NCBI GenBank assembly: GCA_902514665.1
Contig: CABXRS010000004.1
Coordinates: 1-64,000 of the forward strand
Source: an uncultured Pelagibacteraceae bacterium
Lineage (GTDB): Bacteria > Pseudomonadota > Alphaproteobacteria > Pelagibacterales > Pelagibacteraceae
DNA: 64,000 bases
Direction: 5' to 3'
Shown: in pieces, positions 48,004-58,422 of the stretch
Layout of the letters: every line of letters begins with the position of its first letter
How positions within the stretch are numbered: position 1 is the stretch's first letter
Made by a program: the position numbers and the translations under genes
The notes under the pieces: generated by a model
What the model was told of the DNA's origin: nothing
The model's database searches: none
The model's input: the letters and a program-made list of their open reading frames with translations, nothing else

Positions 48004-48966
48004 ATGCAAAATTGGATAGTTAAATTAACTTTTTTAAAAAAAGTATTAATAATTTTGGTTGTGATTACTTATCCAATTTTATTTTTTGAATATAAAATAT
48101 TCCCATATCAACAAATAAAAATTTTTAAAAATAACCATATTGATATTTATTTAAAACATAGATTTTATATTAAAGAAACAACAAAATGTTCTCTTCAAAA
48201 AAATTATTTTAAAAATGAAAATAAAAAAACATACACCTTTTTTATTGCGGGGCATACGTACGGTGTGCCTCATAAAAAAAAAGATTTAAGCCTATATAAA
48301 AATTTTTATAAAATTATTTCAAAAAATAGCAAATATGATTTTGGAATTTTTGCGGGGGATTTTGTTCAAGATGCAAATAATGAAGCCTGGAGTGCAGTCG
48401 ACAAACAAATAGAAAAAATTGGTCATAAAATATATCTTGTTGCAGGCAATCATGACTTTGATAAGAAAGATGGTTTATATGAGAAAAGGTATGGAAGATC
48501 ATATTATTACTTTAGAAATCAAAAAGATCTTTTTATCGTATTAAACTCTACACAAGATAAATTAAATATAATTGACGATCAATTAAAGTTTTTAAGAGAA
48601 ACTATTAAAAAACAAAAATTTAATAATCTTTTTATAATTTCACATCACATGATTTGGATGTTTAATAAAGAGATATTTAATTCTAACGAAGATGAGAGAT
48701 TAAATTTTACTTCAGCTTATCTTCCTAAAAATTTCAAAACAAACTTTTGGGATGATATTGCGCCTTTATTGTTAGAATTAAAAAATAATGTTTATTTAAT
48801 ATCTGGGAATATTGGACAATTTCCTAATCATAGATCCATATATTGTAGTAATTACAAAAATATAAAATTTTTAAGCACCGGTATGGGTGGAGGTAAATAT
48901 GATAATTTTATCATCTTCAAAAATAATAAAAAAGGTAAATTAAAAATAGACTTTAAGTTTTTTTGA
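48004..48966 (+). CDS. Membrane-anchored metallophosphoesterase
   Basis: N-terminal TM; GIFAGDFVQD, LVAGNHDFD and ISHHMIW metal-binding motifs. Confidence 0.82.
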   Translation: MQNWIVKLTFLKKVLIILVVITYPILFFEYKIFPYQQIKIFKNNHIDIYLKHRFYIKETTKCSLQKNYFKNENKKTYTFFIAGHTYGVPHKKKDLSLYKNFYKIISKNSKYDFGIFAGDFVQDANNEAWSAVDKQIEKIGHKIYLVAGNHDFDKKDGLYEKRYGRSYYYFRNQKDLFIVLNSTQDKLNIIDDQLKFLRETIKKQKFNNLFIISHHMIWMFNKEIFNSNEDERLNFTSAYLPKNFKTNFWDDIAPLLLELKNNVYLISGNIGQFPNHRSIYCSNYKNIKFLSTGMGGGKYDNFIIFKNNKKGKLKIDFKFF

Positions 48967-48981
48967 TAATAAGTTTGAAAA

Positions 48982-49635
48982 ATGGATTTTATATCTAATG
49001 AAGCAAACAATAATCTTAAAGTTTTTATAGATGTAATATTTTTAATTTCTTCTGGTTTAATATTAAGGTTTTGTTTATCTTTGACTGGACAAAACTGGGT
49101 AAAAACTTATCAACAAACGGTAACTTTTTTAATTTTGCCAGTTACGACATATGTAATCGTTATAACAATAAGTGGAAATATAGCACTTTCATTGGGGATG
49201 GTAGGTGCACTATCAATTGTACGTTTTAGAAATCCAGTTAAAAGCGCATTAGAACTAGTAATGTTTTTTGTGCTTATAACGATTGGCATATCAGCTGGTG
49301 TAAAAATAAAATATTCAATACTTTTAGTCACGGTTTCTGTATTTATTATTATATCAATAAAATTAGGCCATTATATTTCTAAAAAAATAATTAAAAAATC
49401 TCTTTACAATGTATCTTTTAATGACGGCATTGAATTAAATACTATTGAAATTTCATCTAAATCAGTAATTGAAAGTATTGAAAATAACAAAAATATTAAA
49501 AATATAATTTACCTTAAGGAGGAAAAAATAATAATTTATAGATTATTATTTGAAAATGAAGAAGAACTTAAATTATTTAAAGAAGAAATTAGATCAAATA
49601 ATGAGATTAATAAAATTGACATAAACTATGTGTAA
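48982..49635 (+). CDS. DUF4956 membrane protein
   Basis: SLGMVGALSIVRFRNPVKSALELVMFFVLITIGIS is the DUF4956 signature. Confidence 0.88.
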   Translation: MDFISNEANNNLKVFIDVIFLISSGLILRFCLSLTGQNWVKTYQQTVTFLILPVTTYVIVITISGNIALSLGMVGALSIVRFRNPVKSALELVMFFVLITIGISAGVKIKYSILLVTVSVFIIISIKLGHYISKKIIKKSLYNVSFNDGIELNTIEISSKSVIESIENNKNIKNIIYLKEEKIIIYRLLFENEEELKLFKEEIRSNNEINKIDINYV

Positions 49636-51982
49636 AAAAAAATGTTGTATAATTTTAGTAATTTTAAATTTTTTATTTTCCAACTTTGCTTACTCTGCTA
49701 TCGAGCCTTTTTGTAATAAAAATCTGAACCAAAATGAGATTAGTTCTATTTATTCATCAAAGCCATCGAAAATAAACATAAAGATTTCAGATTATAGACT
49801 TTGGAGTATAAACAATTTACAAATCTTATCTGATACGCGTGAATATCCATCCCGCGATATAATTTCAGAAAAAAATAAAAAAAGATTTAAATCTAAAATA
49901 GAGGTTGTCTTTCCAAATAATATAAAGTGTAAATTTAATTCAATAATTAGACAAAGCGGTGATTGGAAGGATCACATTTACATGTCACGAGGTAAAATTC
50001 TTCAAAGCGTAGACATAAAATTAATTGATGGAAATATTAATGGTATTACTAGATTTAAATTGCTAATTCCTAAGACTAGAAAAAACCCTGAACAAGAACT
50101 ATTATTTACAAAAATTCTAACTAGCTTAAATTTTTTAGCCCCAAGAACTTTTTTTGTAAATGTAAATCTTAATAATACTAATACAAGAATGTTATTTCAG
50201 GAAAAAATAAATAAAGAAATGTTGGAATTTAATAAAAGAGTAGAAGGCCCTATTTTAGAAGGTGATGAGAGATATATGTGGTCGTATGTCAAAGAAAATA
50301 GCAAATATTTAAATTCTTCAATTACAAATCAGCTTGCAAGACAAACTAATTCCAAATGGTCAATGAAAAGTAAAAACCATCTAATTATTGCAAATGAAGC
50401 ATTGACTAATCTAAATATAATTTACTTAAACTTTATTAATAATATTCAAAATTATACTACTAAAACTATTAATAGCGCCCATTATGACTTAGATAATTTT
50501 TTGTTAGGAAACAAAAAAAAAGAAACCTTTTCAAATTTCGAGTCTTTTGATATTTTAATGTACTCCGTGGGAGCAACACATGGTTTAGCTCCACATAACA
50601 GAAAATTTTATTGGAATTCTATAAAAAATAGTTTTGAGCCTATATATTATGATGGAGATATTTCAATTTTTGGAGCTGGTCATTACATACATGCACATTT
50701 AAGTAATCATTCTCATTTTAGTAGAAAACTTAATTTAAGTGATATTAAAATAATTAAGTCAAAATTTATGAATTTAGACAAAAGTTTATTATTTAGTGAG
50801 CTTAAAAAATCAGGTAGCGAGTTAACGAACTTTGAATTTAAAAATTTATTAAAAAAAATTGAGTCTAATATTGAAGAAATTATTACATTAAACCGATCTA
50901 GTAATTCATCTACAAATAAACCAACTTCAAACATTTTTTTAAATTATGTAAAAAATTTATCTAAGACAAAAACAGGTTACAATAGTATTAAAGTCGTTTT
51001 TAAAAATAAAAGTTATTTTTTAGTTTGTAATTTAAATCAAAATTTGAAATTCAATTTAATTGAACAATGTAAAAACGAAAAATTCGAGAATAATGAAATA
51101 AGAGATTTGTTAGAAGGTAGACTGGTTAAAAACAATGATATATTTCAATATATTGGGGATAAATCGATACTTGAGGAAGTGATTAATAATAAAGAAATTA
51201 CAAAAAAAAATTATAAAGAGTATAACTTTATAAAAATTGATAACTCAAAATTCTTTTATAATAAAGGTATAAGAATAGATTATTCAAATGAAGAAAAAAT
51301 TTTAAATATTTATCAAGAATATCCAGAGTCAAGGGCATATTTTTTAGACGGAAAAATTAAAGATTTTAAAATTAATTTTTATGGTTATGAAAGAAAATTA
51401 AATGAAATCGATACTCTTCTAAGTTTTCCTTTTGATCAAAATCAACTAACCGGTTGTCTAACTTTTTTAAATATAAATTTAGAAAACGTTAAAATGTATG
51501 CTGAAGGAGGTAATTGCGAAGACACATTGAATTTAATTAAATCTAGTGGTGAAATTAATACAATTTTTATTAAAGAAGCTCTTCAAGATGGATTGGATGT
51601 AGATTTTTCAAATTTAATAATTAATAATATTCTTATTAATGATGCTGGTAATGATTGTGCAGATTTTTCATGGGGCAATTACAAAATAATAAAAGCAAAG
51701 GTTGAAAAATGTGGTGACAAAGGATTTTCTATTGGTGAAAAATCTGAAGCTTACATTAAAGATCTAAATGTATCAAAAACATCCATTGGAATTTCTTCGA
51801 AAGATGGGTCAGTGACAAATTTAGATAATGCAATGATGAAAAACACTGAAACATGTTTAGAGGTAAAAAGAAAGAAACAAGAATTTTATGGTGGCACAAT
51901 TAATATAAAAGAACATAATTGTGAAAAAAAAAAAATTTACACTGAAAAAGGTTCATTTATAAATTTTAAAAATGTCTTATAG
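49628..51982 (+). CDS. Secreted CotH-kinase-like protein with C-terminal beta-helix-like repeats
   Basis: Signal peptide; IRQSGDWKDH, SAHYDLDNFLL and PIYYDGDISIFGAG CotH-like motifs; repetitive C-terminus with regularly spaced beta-like turns. Confidence 0.75.
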   Translation: MCKKKCCIILVILNFLFSNFAYSAIEPFCNKNLNQNEISSIYSSKPSKINIKISDYRLWSINNLQILSDTREYPSRDIISEKNKKRFKSKIEVVFPNNIKCKFNSIIRQSGDWKDHIYMSRGKILQSVDIKLIDGNINGITRFKLLIPKTRKNPEQELLFTKILTSLNFLAPRTFFVNVNLNNTNTRMLFQEKINKEMLEFNKRVEGPILEGDERYMWSYVKENSKYLNSSITNQLARQTNSKWSMKSKNHLIIANEALTNLNIIYLNFINNIQNYTTKTINSAHYDLDNFLLGNKKKETFSNFESFDILMYSVGATHGLAPHNRKFYWNSIKNSFEPIYYDGDISIFGAGHYIHAHLSNHSHFSRKLNLSDIKIIKSKFMNLDKSLLFSELKKSGSELTNFEFKNLLKKIESNIEEIITLNRSSNSSTNKPTSNIFLNYVKNLSKTKTGYNSIKVVFKNKSYFLVCNLNQNLKFNLIEQCKNEKFENNEIRDLLEGRLVKNNDIFQYIGDKSILEEVINNKEITKKNYKEYNFIKIDNSKFFYNKGIRIDYSNEEKILNIYQEYPESRAYFLDGKIKDFKINFYGYERKLNEIDTLLSFPFDQNQLTGCLTFLNINLENVKMYAEGGNCEDTLNLIKSSGEINTIFIKEALQDGLDVDFSNLIINNILINDAGNDCADFSWGNYKIIKAKVEKCGDKGFSIGEKSEAYIKDLNVSKTSIGISSKDGSVTNLDNAMMKNTETCLEVKRKKQEFYGGTINIKEHNCEKKKIYTEKGSFINFKNVL

Positions 51983-52556
51983 AACAGAAGAAAAAATTAC
52001 TATTAATTTTTCAATGCTAACTGAGTTTAAAAATTCTTTATTTTTAAAAGGTGCTGAAATATTATTTCCTAAAAGAAAAATCAAAAGTTTATATCTTGAT
52101 AATTTTAATTATCAAATGTATAGAGATTCTATTGAGGGATCTCTTCCAAGAAAAAAAATACGTATAAGAAGTTATAATAATGGAAAATATTTTCATGAGG
52201 TTAAAATATCAAGTACAGAAGGAAGATTCAAAACAAGCAAAGAAATTAAAGAGGAAAAAAATTTAGAAATAAACAAAATTGGATTATTTGATAAAATGTA
52301 TGGTCCTTGCAAACCTGTTTTACTTGTAGAATATGAAAGAGAATATTTCAAATTTAAAGATTTTAGAGTCACTATTGATAATAAAATAAATTATTTTTCT
52401 TATTACAATAAATTTTTAGGTTTAGAAAAACATCCTGTAATTGAATTAAAAGCTTCTATTGATAAGAGTTTAAATGAGTTAATGATCGATTTTCCATATC
52501 CAAGGACTAGATTTTCAAAATACTCTAATGGAATTGAAAAATTATTAATTCAATAA
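51972..52556 (+). CDS. VTC-domain (polyphosphate polymerase-like/CYTH-like) protein
   Basis: SLYLDNFNYQMYRDSIEGSLPRKKIRIRSYNNG..FHEVKISSTEGRFKTSKEI. Confidence 0.82.
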   Translation: MSYRTEEKITINFSMLTEFKNSLFLKGAEILFPKRKIKSLYLDNFNYQMYRDSIEGSLPRKKIRIRSYNNGKYFHEVKISSTEGRFKTSKEIKEEKNLEINKIGLFDKMYGPCKPVLLVEYEREYFKFKDFRVTIDNKINYFSYYNKFLGLEKHPVIELKASIDKSLNELMIDFPYPRTRFSKYSNGIEKLLIQ

Positions 52557-52584
52557 AGAGATAAATAAAATCCTATTATATAAT

Positions 52585-52974
52585 TTAATAATTTGTATAT
52601 TCTTTAATTTCCTTAATTATTGAACCTGTATACTTATTTATTTCTAATTTAATTTTAGCCCTATTATCATTTAAAAAATGCACATCTCTTGAAAGTCTTA
52701 TAAAATTATCTCCAAAATCTTTATCTTTTTCACATTTTCTTTTATCATCTTCAATAATCCAGAGTTTTGCATTTATTTCTTTAAGAGATTGAAAAAGTTT
52801 ATTAAGTTTATCGTCTGACTTAATGTTATTTTTCATTTGATTTTTTAAAATAGAATGTTCTTTAAAAATAAATTTAAGTTTTTCAGGATCTTTGATTTTT
52901 TCTTGTTTGATTTCTAAAATCGAAATTTTGTCCAAAAGTTCACCTATGGAGATCTCTACTATAATTTTATTCAT
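52585..52974 (-). CDS. DUF6165-like protein
   Basis: VEISIGELLDKISILEIKQEKIKDPEKL...LWIIEDDKRKCEKDKDFGDNFIRLSRDVHFLNDNRAKIK. Confidence 0.75.
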   Translation of the reverse strand: MNKIIVEISIGELLDKISILEIKQEKIKDPEKLKFIFKEHSILKNQMKNNIKSDDKLNKLFQSLKEINAKLWIIEDDKRKCEKDKDFGDNFIRLSRDVHFLNDNRAKIKLEINKYTGSIIKEIKEYTNY

Positions 52975-53006
52975 AAAATTTAATACTGTGTTATCTTGTT
53001 ATAAAT

Positions 53007-53948
53007 ATGTCTAATATTTTAATAATCAAACATGGATCCTTAGGAGATATAGCTCAAGCAAGTGGAGCAATTCAAGATATTTCTGAAAATCATAAAGGTG
53101 ATGAAATACATTTACTAACAACAAAACCGTATTTTGATTTATTTAAAAGAAATCCTCATATATCAAATGTTATTTTAGATAAGCGATTATCAAGATTTAA
53201 TCTCATTTACTTATATTTATTGATGAAAAATATTAAGAAATATAAATTTTCTAAAGTTTATGATCTTCAAAACTCTAGCAGAACATCATTTTATAAAAAA
53301 ATATTATTTCCAAAAGTAACAAAAAAAATTTGGTCATCTTCTGAAACAACATTACCAGAGGGGACTTCCAAGCAAGATTTTGACACAAAACCTGTTTTAT
53401 CTAGACTAGATCATCAATTGCAAAGTTCAGGAATTAGTACAAATCATACTTTAAGCCCTGATTTTTCATGGAGCCCATGTGATATATCTCTAATAAAAAA
53501 TTACTATCAATTGGAAAAATATATTGCTCTTTTTCCTTTTTGTTCTTCTCATTTAAGCTTTAAGAAATGGCCTTACTACAATGATTTAATTTCTATGATT
53601 AATGAAAAATTTGAAAATAAACTTAAAGTAGTTGTAGCACCTGGACCAGAAGAAATTATAGAGGCATCCAATATCAATGCACTTTGTATTTTAGATAATG
53701 GTAAAGCATTGGATATCTCTCAGCTAGCAGCATTCATTAAAGATAGCTCTTTTGTTGTTGCAAATGATACAGGACCTGCACATATGACGGCTCACCTAGG
53801 ATCTAAAGGCATTGCTTTATTTGGTGCACACACAACAGCTCACAAAGTAAGCATCGAAAGAAAAAATTTTAAAGCTATTCAGGTAAGTGATCTATCAAAA
53901 CTTTCAGCAAATAAAGTATTTGAAAATATTTTATTGTATTTAGATTAG
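53007..53948 (+). CDS. Glycosyltransferase family 9 (heptosyltransferase-like)
   Basis: ILIIKHGSLGDIAQASGAIQDI...FVVANDTGPAHMTAHLGSKGIALFG. Confidence 0.93.
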   Translation: MSNILIIKHGSLGDIAQASGAIQDISENHKGDEIHLLTTKPYFDLFKRNPHISNVILDKRLSRFNLIYLYLLMKNIKKYKFSKVYDLQNSSRTSFYKKILFPKVTKKIWSSSETTLPEGTSKQDFDTKPVLSRLDHQLQSSGISTNHTLSPDFSWSPCDISLIKNYYQLEKYIALFPFCSSHLSFKKWPYYNDLISMINEKFENKLKVVVAPGPEEIIEASNINALCILDNGKALDISQLAAFIKDSSFVVANDTGPAHMTAHLGSKGIALFGAHTTAHKVSIERKNFKAIQVSDLSKLSANKVFENILLYLD

Positions 53949-55027
53949 TTTATAATTTTTTTATAATCTTGAATAATTTTAGTCCATTGAAATTTATTTA
54001 CAAATTCTTTTGCATTTTTCCCATACTCCAAGTATTTCTTATTTTCCAAAATTGAACTTGTACATGAATAAATGTCATCCAGATTATTCCCATCACAAAT
54101 TAAGCCTGTTTTTTTATGATCTATTGCATCAGCAGCACCACCATCTTTACCTCCTATCGATGGTACTCCATATTGAGCTGCCTCAACATAAGCAATTCCA
54201 AATCCCTCTACAGATTTTTTATGTATTATTGATGGCATCACAAATACATTGGATTTTGCTATTAAAGCATTTTTTAAATCTTTACTTATATCTTTGAAAA
54301 ACATCACTTGACCTTCTAAATCCAGTTCTTTTACAAGGCTTTTAATATTATCCTCCTCTTCACCATAGCCAACACATATATAAACAATATCTGGATAAAT
54401 TTGTTTTAAATTTCTTACAACCATTATTATCTTCTCATGATTTTTTCTTTTATCAAATCTTGAAACAGTGATTAATCTTGGTGTTTTCATATTTAATAAA
54501 CTCTCAACTTTATTCATGGTTTTTTTATCTAACTCTGTAGCACGATCTACACCAGGATTGATTACAATTATTTTACTCTCATTTACTCCAAAGCTAATTG
54601 CTAAATTTTTAGTAAATTCTGAATTAGCAATTACATTTTCAACATTATTTAAAACATTTAATAGTCTTTTATTTAAATTTGAGCCCCTTGAGTGGTTAAT
54701 TTCTTTACTATGAATTAGACAATATTTTTTTTTTGACGATTTAATAAGCTCTAAACTTTTCCAATGATCAGCAATTATTCCTTCTATTTTATTTTTTTTA
54801 ATAAATTCGTTTACTAATTGTGCCTTTCTATATTTTCTCAAGAGTTTAATCCCTCCAACTCTTTCAATTGAAAATGATGCTTTATCATCAAATTCCTCAT
54901 GACCTTTAATATAATCTGCAAAAACTTTAATCATATAGTGTTTTGATAATTCTCTTGAAAGACCCCACATTAAACTTTGCATTCCACCAAGTTCAGGAGG
55001 AAAAGATCTAGTAACGATTAAATACAT
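53945..55027 (-). CDS. Glycosyltransferase family 4
   Basis: SRSFPPELGGMQSLMWGLSRELS-type N-terminus; VSRFDKRKNHEKII; VEGFGIAYVEAAQYGVPSIGGKDGGAADAI. Confidence 0.94.
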   Translation of the reverse strand: MYLIVTRSFPPELGGMQSLMWGLSRELSKHYMIKVFADYIKGHEEFDDKASFSIERVGGIKLLRKYRKAQLVNEFIKKNKIEGIIADHWKSLELIKSSKKKYCLIHSKEINHSRGSNLNKRLLNVLNNVENVIANSEFTKNLAISFGVNESKIIVINPGVDRATELDKKTMNKVESLLNMKTPRLITVSRFDKRKNHEKIIMVVRNLKQIYPDIVYICVGYGEEEDNIKSLVKELDLEGQVMFFKDISKDLKNALIAKSNVFVMPSIIHKKSVEGFGIAYVEAAQYGVPSIGGKDGGAADAIDHKKTGLICDGNNLDDIYSCTSSILENKKYLEYGKNAKEFVNKFQWTKIIQDYKKIIN

Positions 55028-55581
55028 TAATCATATTTCCACTTAATACCGCAACCCGCACTTGGAATTTGATCCTCTGGACCTTTATCTTTTTCAGATA
55101 TTTGCTTCATTGCTTTTAGCAGATCACTTTCACCACTTCTTACAGGAACAAGTTTTTTTAATTCTCGTATTCGACCTCTATATTGAAGTTCCATGTTCTT
55201 ATTAAAGCCAAAGAAATCAGGCGTACAAACAGCGTTATAAGCTTTGGCAACCTCCTGTGTTTCGTCTGTTAAATAAGGAAAGTTAAAATTATTTTCTTTT
55301 GCAAATTTAATCATGTTTTCGAATGAGTCTTCTGGATAATTAATTGCGTCGTTTGAGCAAATCGCAACAGAGCTTATCCCAAACTTTTTTAGGTTATTAC
55401 AATCTTCAACTATATCTTTTGTTACTGCTTGAACATAAGGACAATGGTTACAAATAAACATTATAAGTGTTCCATTTTCTCCTTTGATGTCCTCAAGCTT
55501 GAGAATTTTTTCATCAGTTGATTTTAGTTCAAATGGAATAGCTTTTGTACCAAAATCACATATTGGAGTTTGTATTGGCAT
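55027..55581 (-). CDS. Thioredoxin-family/redoxin protein
   Basis: GTLIMFICNHCPYVQAV...ICSNDAINYPEDSFENM. Confidence 0.9.
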   Translation of the reverse strand: MPIQTPICDFGTKAIPFELKSTDEKILKLEDIKGENGTLIMFICNHCPYVQAVTKDIVEDCNNLKKFGISSVAICSNDAINYPEDSFENMIKFAKENNFNFPYLTDETQEVAKAYNAVCTPDFFGFNKNMELQYRGRIRELKKLVPVRSGESDLLKAMKQISEKDKGPEDQIPSAGCGIKWKYD

Positions 55582-55601
55582 AATGTAATAATGTATAAAT
55601 T

Positions 55602-56114
55602 ATGTTTTACGATTTAAAAGATAAAAAACCAAAAAACTCTGGCGAAAATTGGGTAGCACCTAATGCAACTATAATAGGGGATGTTACTTTAGAGAAAAAT
55701 ACAAGTATTTGGTTTAATGCAGTTTTAAGAGGCGATGTTGAAAACATATTTATTGGTGAAGGATCAAATGTTCAGGATGGAAGCGTTTTGCATACTGATC
55801 CAGGTTGCCCTCTGAAAGTAGGAAAAGATGTAACAATTGGCCATATGGTTATGCTTCATGGATGCACAATAGGTAACAATAGTTTGATTGGAATTGGAGC
55901 AGTAATCTTAAACAATGCAAAAATTGGAAAAAACTGCATTATTGGGGCCAAAGCTTTAATAACAGAAAATAAGGAAATACCTGACAACTCTTTAGTAGTT
56001 GGTTCACCTGGTAAAGTTATAAGAGAAGTGACTGAAGAAGAAAAAAAAGCTATTATTGAAAATACAAAACATTACCAAGATAATTGGAAAAAATATTCAA
56101 AATCAATATTCTAA
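55602..56114 (+). CDS. Gamma-carbonic-anhydrase-like hexapeptide protein
   Basis: SIWFNAVLRGDVENIFIGEGSNVQDGSVLHTDPG...IGHMVMLHGCTIG. Confidence 0.93.
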   Translation: MFYDLKDKKPKNSGENWVAPNATIIGDVTLEKNTSIWFNAVLRGDVENIFIGEGSNVQDGSVLHTDPGCPLKVGKDVTIGHMVMLHGCTIGNNSLIGIGAVILNNAKIGKNCIIGAKALITENKEIPDNSLVVGSPGKVIREVTEEEKKAIIENTKHYQDNWKKYSKSIF

Positions 56115-56119
56115 TTTTT

Positions 56120-56560
56120 ATGCCAACTTATACTGTCACAAATTCAAATTTTAATTTAAGTTCAAGAGAACAAAAAAATTTAGCAAAGGGAATTACAAAA
56201 GTTCACAATGTTATAACAGGAGCAAATACATATTTTGCTCAAGTTATATTTAACAAAACTAAAAAAAATAGACATTTTATGGGAGGTAAAAAAGTTAAAG
56301 AGCCTTCAATATTTTTATTAGGTCAAATTAGAGCAGGCAGACCAAAAAAAACAAAAGATAAATTAATTTCTCATTTAAGAGATATTATAATTAAAAACTC
56401 TAGATTAAATGAAACTCAAGTTTGGGTTTATATTATTGATTTACCTCCGTCACAAATGATTGAGTATGGTGAAGTGCTACCTGAGTCAGGTAAAGAAAAA
56501 GTATGGTTTTCTAAACTTTCCGAAAAATTAAAAAAAAAATTGTCCAAAATAGGTAATTAG
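56120..56560 (+). CDS. Tautomerase-superfamily protein
   Basis: Start re-assigned to MPTYTVT so that Pro follows Met, as required for the tautomerase catalytic Pro1. Confidence 0.75.
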   Translation: MPTYTVTNSNFNLSSREQKNLAKGITKVHNVITGANTYFAQVIFNKTKKNRHFMGGKKVKEPSIFLLGQIRAGRPKKTKDKLISHLRDIIIKNSRLNETQVWVYIIDLPPSQMIEYGEVLPESGKEKVWFSKLSEKLKKKLSKIGN

Positions 56561-56673
56561 AAATTAAGTAGTTTTTTCATTGTTCAAGAATCTAATAAAT
56601 ACAACTAAGGATTGAAGACACAATTGTTTTGTTTACAATTCCTATTAATAGGTTTTTAATTTCAATTGTAAAA

Positions 56674-56862
56674 ATGGTTAAGAAAATAAAAAAAACCAAA
56701 AAGAAAAAAAAGAAATTAGTCAAAACTTCTAGAAAAATAAAAAGAAAAAAAAAGGTTAGGACTAAAATAGTTAGGACAAAAAAGTCTGCGACTAAGAAAC
56801 CTTTAAAAAAATCTAGAAGATCTAATAACATTAAATCAAACAAAAAAATAGGAGAGAAAAAA
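56674..56862 (+). other. Lysine-rich, histone-H1-like coding segment, in frame with downstream ALDH
   Basis: [63 protein letters not shown], no stop before ALDH. Confidence 0.6.
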
Positions 56863-58410
56863 ATGAGTGCAGAAGAAATGAAAGTGTCATCAGCACTAGA
56901 TACCTCTCATTTGAAGGTTAAATTTCCATTTAAAGCAAAATACGGAAACTATATTAATGGAAAATTTGTTGAACCAAAGTCAGGCAAGTATTTTGATAAT
57001 CCAAGCCCGATTACAAATGAGACTATCTGTTCTGTAGCACGTTCGAATGAACAAGATGTCGAAGCTGCTTTAGATGCAGCACACGCTGCTTTTCCTAAAT
57101 GGGGAAAAACTTCAATAACTGAAAGATCAATAATGCTTAATAAGATTGCTGATGTTTTAGAGGCGAATGCCCAGTTATTGGCCACAGCAGAAACTATGGA
57201 TAATGGTAAACCAATTCGAGAGACTGCAGGTGCAGATATTCCATTAACAATAGATCACTTTAGATACTTTGCAGGCGTAATTAGAGCAGAGGAAGGTTCA
57301 GTGGCTGAGATAAGTAATGACATGTATGCTTATCATATCCCAGAACCACTTGGAGTAGTTGGTCAGATTATACCATGGAATTTTCCACTATTAATGGCTG
57401 CGTGGAAAGTAGCTCCAGCTCTTGCAGCAGGAAACTGTATAGTTCTAAAACCAGCTGAGCAAACTCCAGCATCGATAATGGTTATGATGGATCTTATAGG
57501 AGATTTAATTCCACCAGGAGTTTTAAATGTAGTTAGTGGTTACGGTTTAGAGGCTGGTAAACCATTAGCATCATCTAAAAGAGTAAAAAAAGTTGCTTTT
57601 ACGGGTGAAACTACAACTGGTAGACTTATAATGCAGTACGCTTCCCAAAACCTAATACCTATTACTTTAGAATTAGGTGGTAAATCTCCTAACATTTTCT
57701 TTGAAGACATCATGCTTGAGGATGATGCTTATCTTTCAAAATGTTTTGAAGGTTTTGCAATGTTTGCTTTCAATCAGGGTGAGGTATGTACTTGTCCTAG
57801 TAGAGCTCTTGTCCAAGAATCAATTTATGAAAAATTCATGGAAAAAGCTTTAGAAAGAGTAAAAAACATTAAGCAAGACAATCCACTTATTAGTGATACA
57901 GCTCTTGGAGCTCAGGCATCAGTTGAACAAATGGAGAAGATTAAATCATATCTTGATTTAGGTAAAAAAGAGGGCGCAGAGGTTTTAGCTGGAGGAGATA
58001 TTGCTAAATTAAATAGTGGTCTTGAAAAAGGTAATTATATTCAACCTACTGTTTTTAAGGGAAATAACAAAATGAGAATATTTCAAGAAGAAATTTTTGG
58101 ACCCGTCGTTTCTGTTACTACTTTTAAAGATAAAGCTGAAGCATTAGAAATTGCTAATGATACTCTTTACGGATTAGGTGCTGGTGTTTGGACAAGAAAC
58201 ATAAATACAGCCTATAAGTTTGGAAGATCAATTGAAGCAGGAAGAGTATGGACTAATTGTTTCCATGCTTATCCAGCTCACGCAGCTTTTGGTGGATACA
58301 AACAATCAGGTATTGGAAGAGAAACTCACAAAATGATGTTAAATCATTATAGACAAACTAAGAATTTGTTAGTTTCATATAAAGAAGAACCTGATGGATT
58401 TTATCTATAA
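56863..58410 (+). CDS. Aldehyde dehydrogenase (NAD+); start likely internal to the ORF-track frame
   Basis: [60 protein letters not shown] lies just upstream of ATG 56863. Confidence 0.93.
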   Translation: MSAEEMKVSSALDTSHLKVKFPFKAKYGNYINGKFVEPKSGKYFDNPSPITNETICSVARSNEQDVEAALDAAHAAFPKWGKTSITERSIMLNKIADVLEANAQLLATAETMDNGKPIRETAGADIPLTIDHFRYFAGVIRAEEGSVAEISNDMYAYHIPEPLGVVGQIIPWNFPLLMAAWKVAPALAAGNCIVLKPAEQTPASIMVMMDLIGDLIPPGVLNVVSGYGLEAGKPLASSKRVKKVAFTGETTTGRLIMQYASQNLIPITLELGGKSPNIFFEDIMLEDDAYLSKCFEGFAMFAFNQGEVCTCPSRALVQESIYEKFMEKALERVKNIKQDNPLISDTALGAQASVEQMEKIKSYLDLGKKEGAEVLAGGDIAKLNSGLEKGNYIQPTVFKGNNKMRIFQEEIFGPVVSVTTFKDKAEALEIANDTLYGLGAGVWTRNINTAYKFGRSIEAGRVWTNCFHAYPAHAAFGGYKQSGIGRETHKMMLNHYRQTKNLLVSYKEEPDGFYL

Positions 58411-58422
58411 TTAAGTGTTATA

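Noticed and set aside
56084-56119. N-terminal extension MEKIFKINILIF of the tautomerase ORF
   Set aside because: Tautomerases need Pro directly after Met; MPTYTVT at 56120 fits and removes the overlap with the upstream gene.
56592-56843. Antisense Leu/Phe-rich 83-aa ORF opposite the lysine-rich segment
   Set aside because: Leu/Phe richness is simply the complement of AAA/AAG codons; no independent support.
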